A stretch of DNA of 64,000 nt, from contig OZ010796.1 in NCBI GenBank assembly GCA_963932465.1, forward strand, positions 76,156,974 to 76,220,973. The letters run 5' to 3'. Numbering within the stretch: position 1 is the stretch's first letter; each line of letters begins with the position of its first letter. Origin of the DNA: Maratus speciosus (lineage: Eukaryota; Arthropoda; Arachnida; Araneae; Salticidae). Positions 55,691 to 64,000 of this stretch are shown in pieces. The position numbers and the translations under genes are program-made. The notes under the pieces were generated by a model, which did not search any database, had not been told where the DNA came from, and saw only the letters and a program-made list of their open reading frames with translations.

Positions 55691-56679
55691 ATTTTTTTTA
55701 TTTTCTTCTATCTTTGCTAGAAAGTATTGGATTCAAGAAAATTTTCGAATTCTGGTTTTTGACGCATTTACACTTTTTATCTGTCACAGATCCAGAAAAA
55801 CATGTTTCTACAAAATATCTATCTGTGAATCTGTCTGTGAGTTTTTCTGTATGTAGAAACAAATTTTTTGGGCGCTCTATCTAAAGAACTAATGCACGAA
55901 ATTTAATAAAATTTTAGGTTCAATTAGTCCCTGATATACATTGGTGCTGAATAGTTGTTTGTGCAAATTGCCTTATATCTCAAGAACTAATGCACAGATT
56001 TTTATAAAACATCAGATTCTGCTAGTCCTTGATATTATTTGGTGCTGATTAATTTTTGGTGTAAATTGCTCAATAGGTGGTGCTGCTATGATGCATTATT
56101 CACGATTTCTGCAATAGCTATATGTCAAGAACTAATGATCAGATTTTCATCAAACTTTAGATTCAATTACATCTTGATATTATTCTGTGCTGATTATGTT
56201 TTCGTGTAAATCGTCCAACAGGTATCACTACTATGCTGCATTTTTCATGATTTCTGCAAGTTTCTCTTTATCAAGAATTAATGCACGTATTTTCATTAAA
56301 CTTCTTATTAGGTTAGTCCGTGATATAAAATAATGCTGATTACTTTTTGGTGTAAATTGGCCAACAAGTAGCGCTGCGATACAGAATTTTTGATGATTTC
56401 CGTAATAGCTGTATCTTAAAAACTAATGCACAAATTTTTATTAAACTTCAAATTCAGTTAGACGTTGATATATATTGTTCTTTATTACATTTTGGTGTAA
56501 ATCACGCAATAGGTGGTATTGCTATGTTCCGTTTTTCACGATTTCTGCAATTGTTCTGTCTCAAAAACAAATACACGGAATTTAATCAGACTTCATATTC
56601 AGTTACACCTTCACATAAACAGATCTTTTTTTTGGCTTGGCTGTATACAACACGATAGGTTTCGCTTTTATGCTCTTTG

Positions 56680-58360
56680 CAGACCTGCCAACTGCTACGA
56701 AAAAATCGTAGTTGCTACGATTTGGACTTATAAACTACGATGCTACGAAAATCGGTCTTAAACTACGATTTTTTGCAAAAAGCACAAACACATTTTTTTG
56801 TCTCTAGTTGCTATTTTTATCCCACACAGCATATATTTCAGGAGTGATTCTGTTTCAAAATTTCCAAAATTTCAAAGTATTCATTCCAGTATCAGTTTTA
56901 AAAAATTGGTCATTAGGTCTGAAAATTCGGGTATTAAAAAATGCTCATGGGGGGATAAAAATCTGGGCTGCAAAATAAACATCTTAACATAAAACCCTCC
57001 TTAGGTATATTAAACACGAGTGAATCCTGTTTCTGTAAATATTTATCCAGGAATTCCCTTCCTTAGAAACAGGGCGTGCCATTTTAAGAATTTCTGGAAG
57101 GGGTGTGGAGGTGGTTCTTTGAGATGCAAAGTTTGAAATAGTGTGTAAAATCTCATGATTTGCACACAGAAAAGGAAAGTCCTGCTTAATGAAAAATGCT
57201 GTGCAGTATTTTCCTCTGCAAATTCTTCCACAGACATATGATTCTTTTGCGAGTATATTTTGAAATTTCTTGGAAGTCTGCAAATTTTTTTTCTTTTATG
57301 GAATTTCCCCATATTAATTCGTGAATCGATCGCGGTAAAAAATGAGAATTTCTTCAAATGGTCGTGTAAAAATATCGGGTATTTCGTCAAAGATCTCAGA
57401 AACAAATAGTGATTATCTTCAATTGGTCGCTGAATAAAATCTGTAATTTTGTTAAGAGTTCAGAAAGAAATTGCGAATTTCGTCAAATGATTGCGCAAAA
57501 AATCACGAATTTCAATAAACTATCGAGGGAAAAATATTGCAAATTTCATCAAAAGGTCGCGGAAACGATTAGTGAATTTTTTAATTGGTTGCGAAAAGAT
57601 ATCGAAAATTTTGCCGATCGGTTGCGTCGCGATAAACTATCGCGAATTTCGACAAATGAGAGTGTAAAAAAATTAATTTCATCAATTGGTCGCAAAAGAA
57701 AATAAATTTCGTCAATTGGTCGCAAAAGAAAATAAATTTCGTCAAAGGATCGTTGTAAAACCGTGAATTTTCCATCAGAAAGAAAATGCTAATTTCGTCA
57801 AAAGATCAGTAAGAACATGCAAATTTCATCAAACGATCAGTAAGAAAATGCAAATTTCACCAAAAGATCGCGGAAAGAAAACACTACTTTCGTCAACGGA
57901 TCATTGTAAAAAAAGCAAAATTCGTCAAAGGATCGCGGTAAAAAAATACGAATTTCGTCAAAGTTCGTGGTAAAAAGTGTAGATTTCAACAAAGAATCGT
58001 GATAGAAAAATGTGAATTACGATTGTGGGGTGGGGGGGGGGGGGGGGGGGGAATTGTGAATATCCTGAAATGATCTTGGGGAAAAAAATCGTGAATTTCG
58101 TCAAAATTTAATGCACTGGGCTAAAAAACTGGAACGAGGCTCCTTTTACAAATGTCAAACACTTCAAAACGAGAAGAAACTCTAAAAGTCGTATAAAATG
58201 TTTGAGAGGAAAAAATTTACTCTATTGAGTTTAAAGACTGAAACCTTATTCCTTTTACGAATGTTAAAAGATGGCTGCGAAACACGAAAAACCAACCAAC
58301 CTCAGATTAATTTTAATTTTGTGTGCTATGATTTTTCATTTTCAAAGGTTGGCAGGTCTG
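56680..58360. mobile_element. hAT-like non-autonomous element (1.68 kb) carrying a minisatellite
   Basis: Perfect inverted ends CAGACCTGCCAAC (56680-56692) and GTTGGCAGGTCTG (58348-58360), flanked by TCTTTG on both sides (56674-56679 and 58361-58366). Only six bases of duplication are visible, against eight expected for hAT. Copy C1 of the host repeat shows the uninterrupted sequence near 22490-22530. The left interior contains CTACGATTTTTTCGTAG-like hairpin words; the rest is mostly the minisatellite at 57.3-58.1 kb. No transposase was found. Confidence 0.7.
57285..58120 (-). repeat. ~31-37-bp minisatellite (reverse orientation)
   Basis: Units of the form GAATTTCGTCAAAGGATCGC plus A-rich linker repeat about 20-25 times with heavy divergence. 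The complement matches the 61.7-62.5 kb array. A poly-G run sits at 58032-58051. Frames at 57043-57775 on both strands are translations of the repeat. Confidence 0.75.
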
Positions 58361-58610
58361 TCTTTGAGATGAGAATTTTTCTTGCAGACATCTAAGAGGG
58401 TGGATGCCAAAATTCAATTGTTTGTTTCAAAGATGCGATGCTTATATCTCCTTTTAAAATGTACAAAATTTAATGAACATATATATATTTAGAATCCTTA
58501 TGATGGAGATGAGCATAGATTGTAATTTAATTTTGGCACTGTGATAACGAATTTTGAAGTATTAACATGTATGAGATAGAAGAAAGTTTTCGGATTGTCA
58601 CGTCCGACTA

Positions 58611-59540
58611 GTTTTTCTTGTTTTCGCATCGATTTCTTTAACATAATTTAAAAAAACATAGTTTTCGTTGCCCGAACTGTCCGAAATTTTAATATGTTAT
58701 AAGTATAACAGTACTCGAGTACTCTATAAAATTTTATGAAAAGTATGCATATTTAATAGTGAAAACGTGTGCCGAAGCTTAAGCGAAACCGCGCCGAAAC
58801 CGTTTTTTAGTTATTTTTTTTTAAATACTTCTACTCGTTCGAACATTATGAAATTTTTGTAATAGATGTTAAATCCAGTCTGTCAAAATGCTCTAAAAAG
58901 ATTGTGGAAAAAATATAGTCGCGTCACGGTGAGGCGTGAAGTGACCCGCGGTCGCGAATTTGTTTAAAGAATTAAAATTAGTCTTTTAGAAAACCGATTA
59001 CACTGGCGATGAGAAGAGGATCTTAGCTTTAAATACGTATTTTATTTGAATCGGTACCCCTAAAATTGAGCCCTCGGTAAGTGTTGGCGAAAGGGAGAAA
59101 AAGTAGACTGAGAAATCCCTTTTTGAAAAAAATTTCAAAGAATTAAGAACTATATTTCTTCAACTGATTGCGGCGTTTGAGACGTAAAAGTACAAACTAT
59201 AAGAATATGTCGTCTGTTTTTCCTTATTATAAACGGAACGGCTGATGGGCATTAAATCTAAATGGCAAAAATAAAATGTATTTAGTTCTTCTTTCCTTTC
59301 CACTCAAAAAGCAGCTTCTGGTCATGCATGAGCACGCCTCCGCCAATTATCAAAAGAAGATATCTTTTTTGATGAGTTTTTAATACCTCGGCTAATTATC
59401 AAAAAATTAAAAATGTGACCTCAGTGGCATCCATACCTGCATTGAACTATTCTCATATAAATTTTCAGACCTCTGCTGGCAATAAACGCACACAAACAGC
59501 GATCTTGTCTTTCATTATTAGATATATAGATGTTTATGAT
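58611..59540. other. Unassigned sequence
   Basis: Some CG-containing stretches (58770-58990). No repeat family, RNA or gene recognised. Short mirrored frames at 59415-59639 have no domain. Confidence 0.4.
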
Positions 59541-59545
59541 ATATG

Positions 59546-59890
59546 TAGAGTAAAACCTGCCAAAACTGAACCTGCCTATGGCATAATCCTGACTTAAATG
59601 GAAACTTTTCATGCTCCAGAAGAAAAGATTGCCGTACAATTTTACTTAATTAGCCAGAAACCTGTCTTAAACGGAATATTGTTTCGGTTGCTTACAATTG
59701 CTTTTACAAAGGTTTTACTGTATGGATATAAGGTTAGCCTGTGTAAACTGAACTTGTCTTATGGCAAATATTTCATGATCCCATCGAAAGGAACACTTTG
59801 AATTTTTACCTGCTAAGGTAGACGAAAACCTGCGTAAAACGGAAGCTTTCAGCAGTTATTTGTAATTTTGTCTTAGCAGGTTTTACTATT
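59546..59890. mobile_element. pogo/Tigger-like MITE (~340 bp)
   Basis: Inverted ends AGTAAAACCTGC (59549-59560) and GCAGGTTTTACT (59876-59887), with TA near both outer edges. Internal words CCTGCCTATGGCATAATCC and CTGTCTTAAACGGAA resemble the 6.0-6.2 kb MITE. The two frames inside are chance. Confidence 0.6.
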
Positions 59891-60335
59891 TTTGTGTTCA
59901 TTACTTAATTTTACATTCACTCTAAATTAAGGTCCCCATTCCAGGGAATGTAAACTCCCGCCTTTTCTCCACTACTGACTGAGCCCCTTCAATAAATTTG
60001 AAAACTCTACGCCTATGGATACTGGGGATGTTTGATCCACTTTTTACTAAAATGCTCATAATTTTTATTTGACATACAATACCATCTCCATTTGCCTCAT
60101 ATTATTATGTAATCTATCTTTTTACATGTCGTAGAGTTATAAAAATACACTAAAGGATTATTTTTTTAAATTATCTTTTCATTTGCATATATATATATAT
60201 ATATATACAAGTTTAATAGCTCATTAATGACTAATAAACTGACTATGTCTGTGCACAGTGGTAAACTGTCATAAGAAATAAATGTCTTTGGATAAATGTA
60301 GATAAAATTTGGTAGTATGCCTTATTTGTATCAAT
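59891..60335. other. Unassigned AT-rich sequence with (TA)n
   Basis: (AT)n run at 60187-60207. Nothing else recognised. Confidence 0.4.
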
Positions 60336-60600
60336 ATACAGTAGAAAGATCTTTATAATGCACACATTGCGATAAGAGATTGTGCATATTATAGATTTTT
60401 GCATTATATAGATCATTTACACTTTTACATTTCCCTTATAAACACAACCGAAATATGGCTGGATCATATCAATGTATAGTAGATCTTTATATCCTAAGAA
60501 AGTGATGCAGCTTATAAATTTTTGCATAATAGAGATAATTTTATACATTTTTTAAATTTACCTTTTAAACATGATCCAAATATGCTTGGGCCAGATCGTT
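60336..60600 (+). repeat. Diverged ~120-bp duplication
   Basis: CAGTAGAAAGATCTTTATAATG (60341) and TATAGTAGATCTTTATATCC (60475), then ATTTTTGCAT-AT-TAGA and CATTT-CC-TTATAAAC-C words, recur in order. CAGTAGAAAGATC resembles a pogo-type end, but a matching right end with TA was not found. Confidence 0.4.
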
Positions 60601-61690
60601 ATTTTAACACTTTTAGAACAGTTTTAAAATACAAAATTATGGAATTTAATAGCATTAATTTACAGATATAAATAAATTAGCCATAAGCACGTTACAGGGT
60701 TCGATCCAGCCAAAATTTTGGGCCTATTTAGGGCCCCTTCACAAAAATCTACTTAACAAAACAGGCTCCTTTGCAAAATTCCTTTAAAAAAAAGGCCCCT
60801 AAACAAAATTCCATTCCTGCATAATTTGGAAACAAAACAAGTTTACCAAAAAGGAAAACTTCAGCAGAAGGACTAGTTACTAAGTTATTAGTAACAAATG
60901 TTTGGCCGAATTTGCTTAATTGGATACCATTGTTAATTACAAAATATTACTTTTCTCAAAAATACAATAAATTTCACAAACATAACTGTTGTTTTTCACA
61001 AAATGGGCTCCAAGAAAAAAATCTTGCATCGACTTCTGCTTTAAAATTGTTTGTTAAAAAAATTTTGAATTTGTTTCAGTAGCTTTGATTTTTCTTACTT
61101 GTTTTTCTTGAATACTGTAAACAATCAACGCTTCTTAATCTGCTACACAGTTTTGTGGTTTGAGTCAATAATTTAACTCTTTCTCCTCTGAAAACAAATG
61201 ACCATCAGATAGCAAAAAGTTTACTAAATATTTCTAAATTTTTTCATGTAGTAATAGCAATTATTTCATTAAAATGTTCTCAGTTAAAGAGATAAACATG
61301 AAATAATGTTTCAAACTTAATGCTCTAGACGGTAGTAATATTTCTACAATGTTGAATGCAGGAACTCCTTAACTGAAAAATTCAATGTTTGCACCTGAGA
61401 TGTTGCACATTTTATAGAGGATTGTGTATTATAATCCGGTGTAGCTAAGATCTTTTACTGGGAAGGGAAATTTACATCTAAATCGTTAATAAACATCAAA
61501 TCCTAAATGTTCTGAAGGTGGGAGACATTTCAATGCAGTAAGAAGAAGGGAGGGGGGAATTTTCACTGGTCCACCTACTGAATACATTATCAAAGTACAC
61601 TGAAATCATTCTGTATTTTTAAGAATCTCATAAAAAAAAAAATTAAATCCCATTTTATGAATTTTCTATCTATAAGTTTAGTTTGTACAT
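60601..61690. other. Unassigned AT-rich sequence
   Basis: No gene or repeat family recognised. Confidence 0.4.
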
Positions 61691-61694
61691 CTTT

Positions 61695-62530
61695 TTTGGT
61701 GCTTTGACTAAATTCACGTTTTTTCCGCGTTACTTTGACGAAATTCGCGTTTTTTCCAAGATCCTTTTGTCGAAATTCGTTATTTTTTCGCGAGCCTGTC
61801 ACGAAAATCGTGTTTTTCCCCGATACTTAGACAAAATTCGGCTTTATTCTGCGATTTTTTGACGCAATTCGCTATTTTTGACGAAATACACTGTTTTGTC
61901 TCAGCCCTTTTACGGAAATAGCATTTTTTTCACGATATTTTGTGCTTTTTCCCGATCTTTTGACGATAATCCGCTTTTTTACGCGATACTTTGTGTCGAA
62001 AATCTGCTTTTTTCACGAATTTTGATGAAATTTGCGCTTTTTTCGCGATCCTTTGACACAATTCGGCTTTTTTCTGCGATTTTTTGACGAAATTCGCTAT
62101 TTTTCGCAATATTTTGATGAAATTTGCGCTTATTTCCGCGATATTTTGATGAAATTTCGCTTATTTCCGCGATTTTTTGATGAAATTTCGTTTGTTTCCG
62201 CGATTTTTTGACGAAATTCGCTTTTTTTCCACGATCCTTTGACGAAATACGCCATTTTTTTCGCGGCGCTTTTACGAAAATCGCTGTTTTTGTGCAATAT
62301 TTTGATGAGATTTGCGCTTTTTTTGCGATCCTTTGACAAAATTCGGCTTTTCCCCATGATTTTTTGACGAAATTCTCTATTTTTTCGCGATCTTTTAACG
62401 AAATATGCTATTTTTTTCGCGGCGCTTTTACGAAAATCGCTGTTTTTGCGCGATATTTTGATGAAATTTGCGCTTTTTTTCGCGATTCTTTGACGAAAAT
62501 CAGCATTTTTCCGCGATTTTTTGACGAAAT
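61695..62530 (+). repeat. ~31-bp minisatellite
   Basis: About 25 units of TTTTTCCGCGATTTTTTGAC followed by GAAATTCGC. The anchor TTTGAC recurs roughly every 31-33 bp from 61703. Within the array a longer block (about 62225-62330 and 62370-62480) recurs, with GCCATTTTTTTCGCGGCGCT in both, suggesting secondary duplication of several units. Frames on both strands are repeat translations. Confidence 0.8.
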
Positions 62531-62812
62531 TACGCGTCCCACGGGAAGCGCAAGAGCTATTTTTTTGCGTCCCGTCTCCGATTTTTCGCGTAATTTATGC
62601 GCTATAGCGTGTCCGCGGCATCCCTGGGGACCTATTTCATAAAGAAAGATCTACAAATGTATCTTCAAATAAAAGATCAGTTATATTAAATTTAATGACA
62701 TTTATTTTAATTTAAAACTCTTGTAGTCATAAGAAATAAAGGCAAATATGAGCATATAAAATTTTGAAGGCAGCAAGATGCTTTCTCCTGGAGTTTTTAC
62801 ATTTTCCGTTAA
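62531..62812. other. GC-containing block and spacer
   Basis: 62532-62632 has unusually high GC for the window (GCGTCCCACGGGAAGCGCAA). On the minus strand from ~62627 it begins CAGGGATGCCGCGGACACGC, a hAT-like terminus, with no partner end found. The remainder is AT-rich. Confidence 0.4.
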
Positions 62813-62815
62813 TTA

Positions 62816-63448
62816 CACAGGTGTGAAAATTATTAGAATAAATTGTGAAATTTACAATAAAATCTTGCTATTAAAGAAATAATACATTAAAAAATATTGT
62901 TACATTTAGTATTTAGTGTGCATCCCCTTGTTTTTTATTAAAGATTCGATACGTCTTGGCTATTTTGTATGAGTTTTTAGCAATTAATTTGTATTTCATT
63001 GTCATGGTGCCTAATTTGGATGAGTCTTTCTATGAGAATATTCTTATTTATGATATTGCATTTCTTTAATTTTTTCTTTAAAATGACCCAAAGATTCTCT
63101 ATGGAGTCCATATCTGGGCTGTTGTATTTATAGGCCATAGAAGTGTTTTTATATTTTTTTTTCACCCAAAAATTTGGTCACAGATGAAGCGTGATGGCAC
63201 GGAGCTCCGCGTGCATGAATATGAAATCTCCATTTAGAAACCAGTCTTTTAATTGTTGACAATGAAATACAAATTAATTGCCAAAATCTCAAAGTATGCC
63301 AAGACATATTGATTCTTTAATAAAAAAACAAGGGGATGCACACTAAATATTAAATGTATCAATATTTTTTGAATAATGTATTATTTCTTTATTATAACAA
63401 GATTTTATTGTAAATTTCACAATTATTCTAATAATTTTCACACCTCTG
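62816..63448 (-). mobile_element. Tc1-like deletion derivative (633 bp)
   Basis: Long inverted ends (at least 140 bp with small indels) begin CACAGGTGTGAAAATTATTA (left) and CAGAGGTGTGAAAATTATTA (right, reverse complement). Left flank is TA (62814-62815), right flank CA. Between the ends only a C-terminal transposase fragment remains, so most of the gene was lost by internal deletion. Confidence 0.8.
62977..63250 (-). pseudogene. Tc1-like transposase C-terminal fragment
   Basis: The minus strand reads RGAPCHHASSVTKFLGEKK in one frame (about 63214-63158), then after a frameshift in a poly-A run YNSPDMDSIENLWVILKKK. These correspond to the QDGAPCH and SPDMNPIENLW regions of Tc1 transposases (DDE type, the Glu in IENLW retained). 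The second catalytic Asp is replaced by Arg. The N-terminal DNA-binding and first catalytic regions are absent. Confidence 0.8.
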
Positions 63449-64000
63449 CAATGTCCCAAAAGTGTGAATCTCCCCCCTCCCTCTAAATTCCATAATGCCA
63501 TGTATACCGGTGACACTGGGAGGGGCAAGATATAGAAACCAGATGTGCTACTAATCCACAGCATGCAGTACAGAAATGAACAAATAAAAAATAGAAATAT
63601 TTTTATACATCTCTTTTTAGTCATTATTCAACACATAAACACAAAAGAAAAACAGCTAAAAACTTGTGTTTGCATGGAGGGTTCAGCGAGGTAGTTCTCC
63701 CATGAAAAAAATTTTTTAGTTTTTTTTTCTTCTGTCAGTGCATAATAAATCATGCCACTTGGGGAAAAGTAAATTTTATTTTAGTTTTCAACACCAAAAT
63801 TGACTGAATTAAATTTCAAAATTCAGAGAGGGACAATTGACCTTCCTTGTTGGTGCCCATGATAATTCCCCCAATCCCAAGCCTCCGAAATACCTCCCAG
63901 AGAAAAATGTCTGAATTCAAGACTGGGGCGGGGTAGGATGTTCGTTCAAGGATTATTTGCTTCTTGGGTTGTCGTTTTCATGCGTTAAATAGCCAAGAAC
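63449..64000. other. Unassigned sequence to window end
   Basis: The minus-strand frame at 63343-63624 runs over the Tc1 terminal repeat and flank and has no domain. No other feature recognised. Confidence 0.4.

Larger units (their letters stand above)
55698..58610 (+). mobile_element. HL-C Helitron/HINE-like element (copy C3), split by insertion
   Basis: The 5' hairpin TTTCTTCTATCTTTGCTAGAAAG (55703-55725), in order, is followed by TATTGGATTCAAG, the head block with TTTTTGACGCATTTACAC, a CTATCTGTGAATCTGTCTG microsatellite (55818-55842), and about five ~145-bp units (anchor CAAGAACTAATGCAC-type, near 55885, 55980, 56127, 56271, 56420). The tail is interrupted by a 1.68-kb element (56680-58360) and resumes with GACATCTAAGAGGGTGGATGC. 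It ends in AGATAGAAGAAAGT (58575-58588), a TCGGA...TCCGA stem (58590-58607) and CTAG. Confidence 0.7.

Noticed and set aside
57043..57705. 98-120-codon frames on both strands
   Set aside because: Both are translations of the ~31-37-bp minisatellite and adjacent element sequence.
60341..61470. A pogo-like element from CAGTAGAAAGATC to GATCTTTTACTG
   Set aside because: The right end is not followed by TA and the inverted match is only about ten bases; chance cannot be excluded.
61695..62530. CRISPR array with ~31-bp repeats
   Set aside because: Units are contiguous and diverged with no spacers; it is a minisatellite.

Overview
This window looks like repeat-dense, AT-rich intergenic DNA from an arthropod nuclear genome. 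The repeat content (a rosa-type mariner, a BEL/Pao retrotransposon, a SWIM-tailed MULE, hAT, pogo and piggyBac MITEs, and Helitron-type elements with minisatellite cores) fits an arthropod, perhaps a chelicerate such as a spider. That lineage guess comes from general familiarity with these repeats, not from a host gene. I found no convincing intact host protein-coding gene. The best candidate is one short exon-like fragment at 11.56-11.86 kb, with a GTAAGT donor and an early in-frame TGA. There is no bacterial-style operon, CRISPR array or rRNA.

Layout, left to right. 0-0.65 kb: tail of a Helitron-like element (local family HL-A). 0.8-1.8 kb: decayed ~300-bp repeats. 2.78-8.25 kb: a 5.47-kb non-autonomous hAT element with a perfect 8-bp target duplication, carrying a nested pogo MITE. 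8.5-10.75 kb: a satellite with a ~740-bp higher-order period. 12.7-14.26 kb: eleven copies of a ~147-bp satellite. 14.9-16.4 kb: an old relative of the 40-kb element. 16.8-23.56 kb: several HL-C elements, two of them head to head, interrupted by a rosa-like DD41D mariner (one nonsense codon) and a tRNA-derived SINE. 23.58-24.06 kb: a pogo MITE. 27.8-29.2 kb: a MULE pseudogene. 29.5-30.16 kb: HL-B. 32.26-34.39 kb: two tandem HL-A copies, one carrying a 288-bp insertion with an 8-bp duplication. 34.9-36.2 kb: piggyBac and hAT MITEs. 39.96-41.2 kb: an element with arrays of GGCCAATTCGCGAACTGGCC-like repeats at both ends. 43.86-49.83 kb: a BEL/Pao element with both 192-bp LTRs, and a pogo MITE inside gag. 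50.6-52.15 kb: a tandem-repeat element. 52.7-54.4 kb: a Penelope-like element with ~205-bp inverted arms, one split by a hAT MITE. 55.7-58.6 kb: another HL-C copy, split by a 1.68-kb hAT-like insertion. 61.7-62.5 kb: a ~31-bp minisatellite. 62.8-63.45 kb: a Tc1 deletion derivative.

How the parts fit together. The window is a stratigraphy of nested insertions. For three insertions a second copy of the host repeat lies in the same window without the insertion, so the empty site can be read directly (54.16-54.34 kb against 52.77 kb; 33.62-33.90 kb against 32.37 kb; 56.68-58.36 kb against 22.5 kb). The most interesting pattern is that three sequence-unrelated families (HL-A, HL-B, HL-C) share one plan. 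A 5' hairpin is followed by a tetranucleotide microsatellite and then ~145-150-bp minisatellite units. The hairpin arm then reappears inverted near the 3' end and is followed by a terminal stem-loop. This is the plan known from Helentron-associated (HINE/DINE-1) elements. In HL-C the 3' stem-loop shows a compensatory base change between copies, and the same head block is joined to two different minisatellite cores.

All alignments, mismatch counts and borders were made by eye and should be treated as approximate to a few bases.
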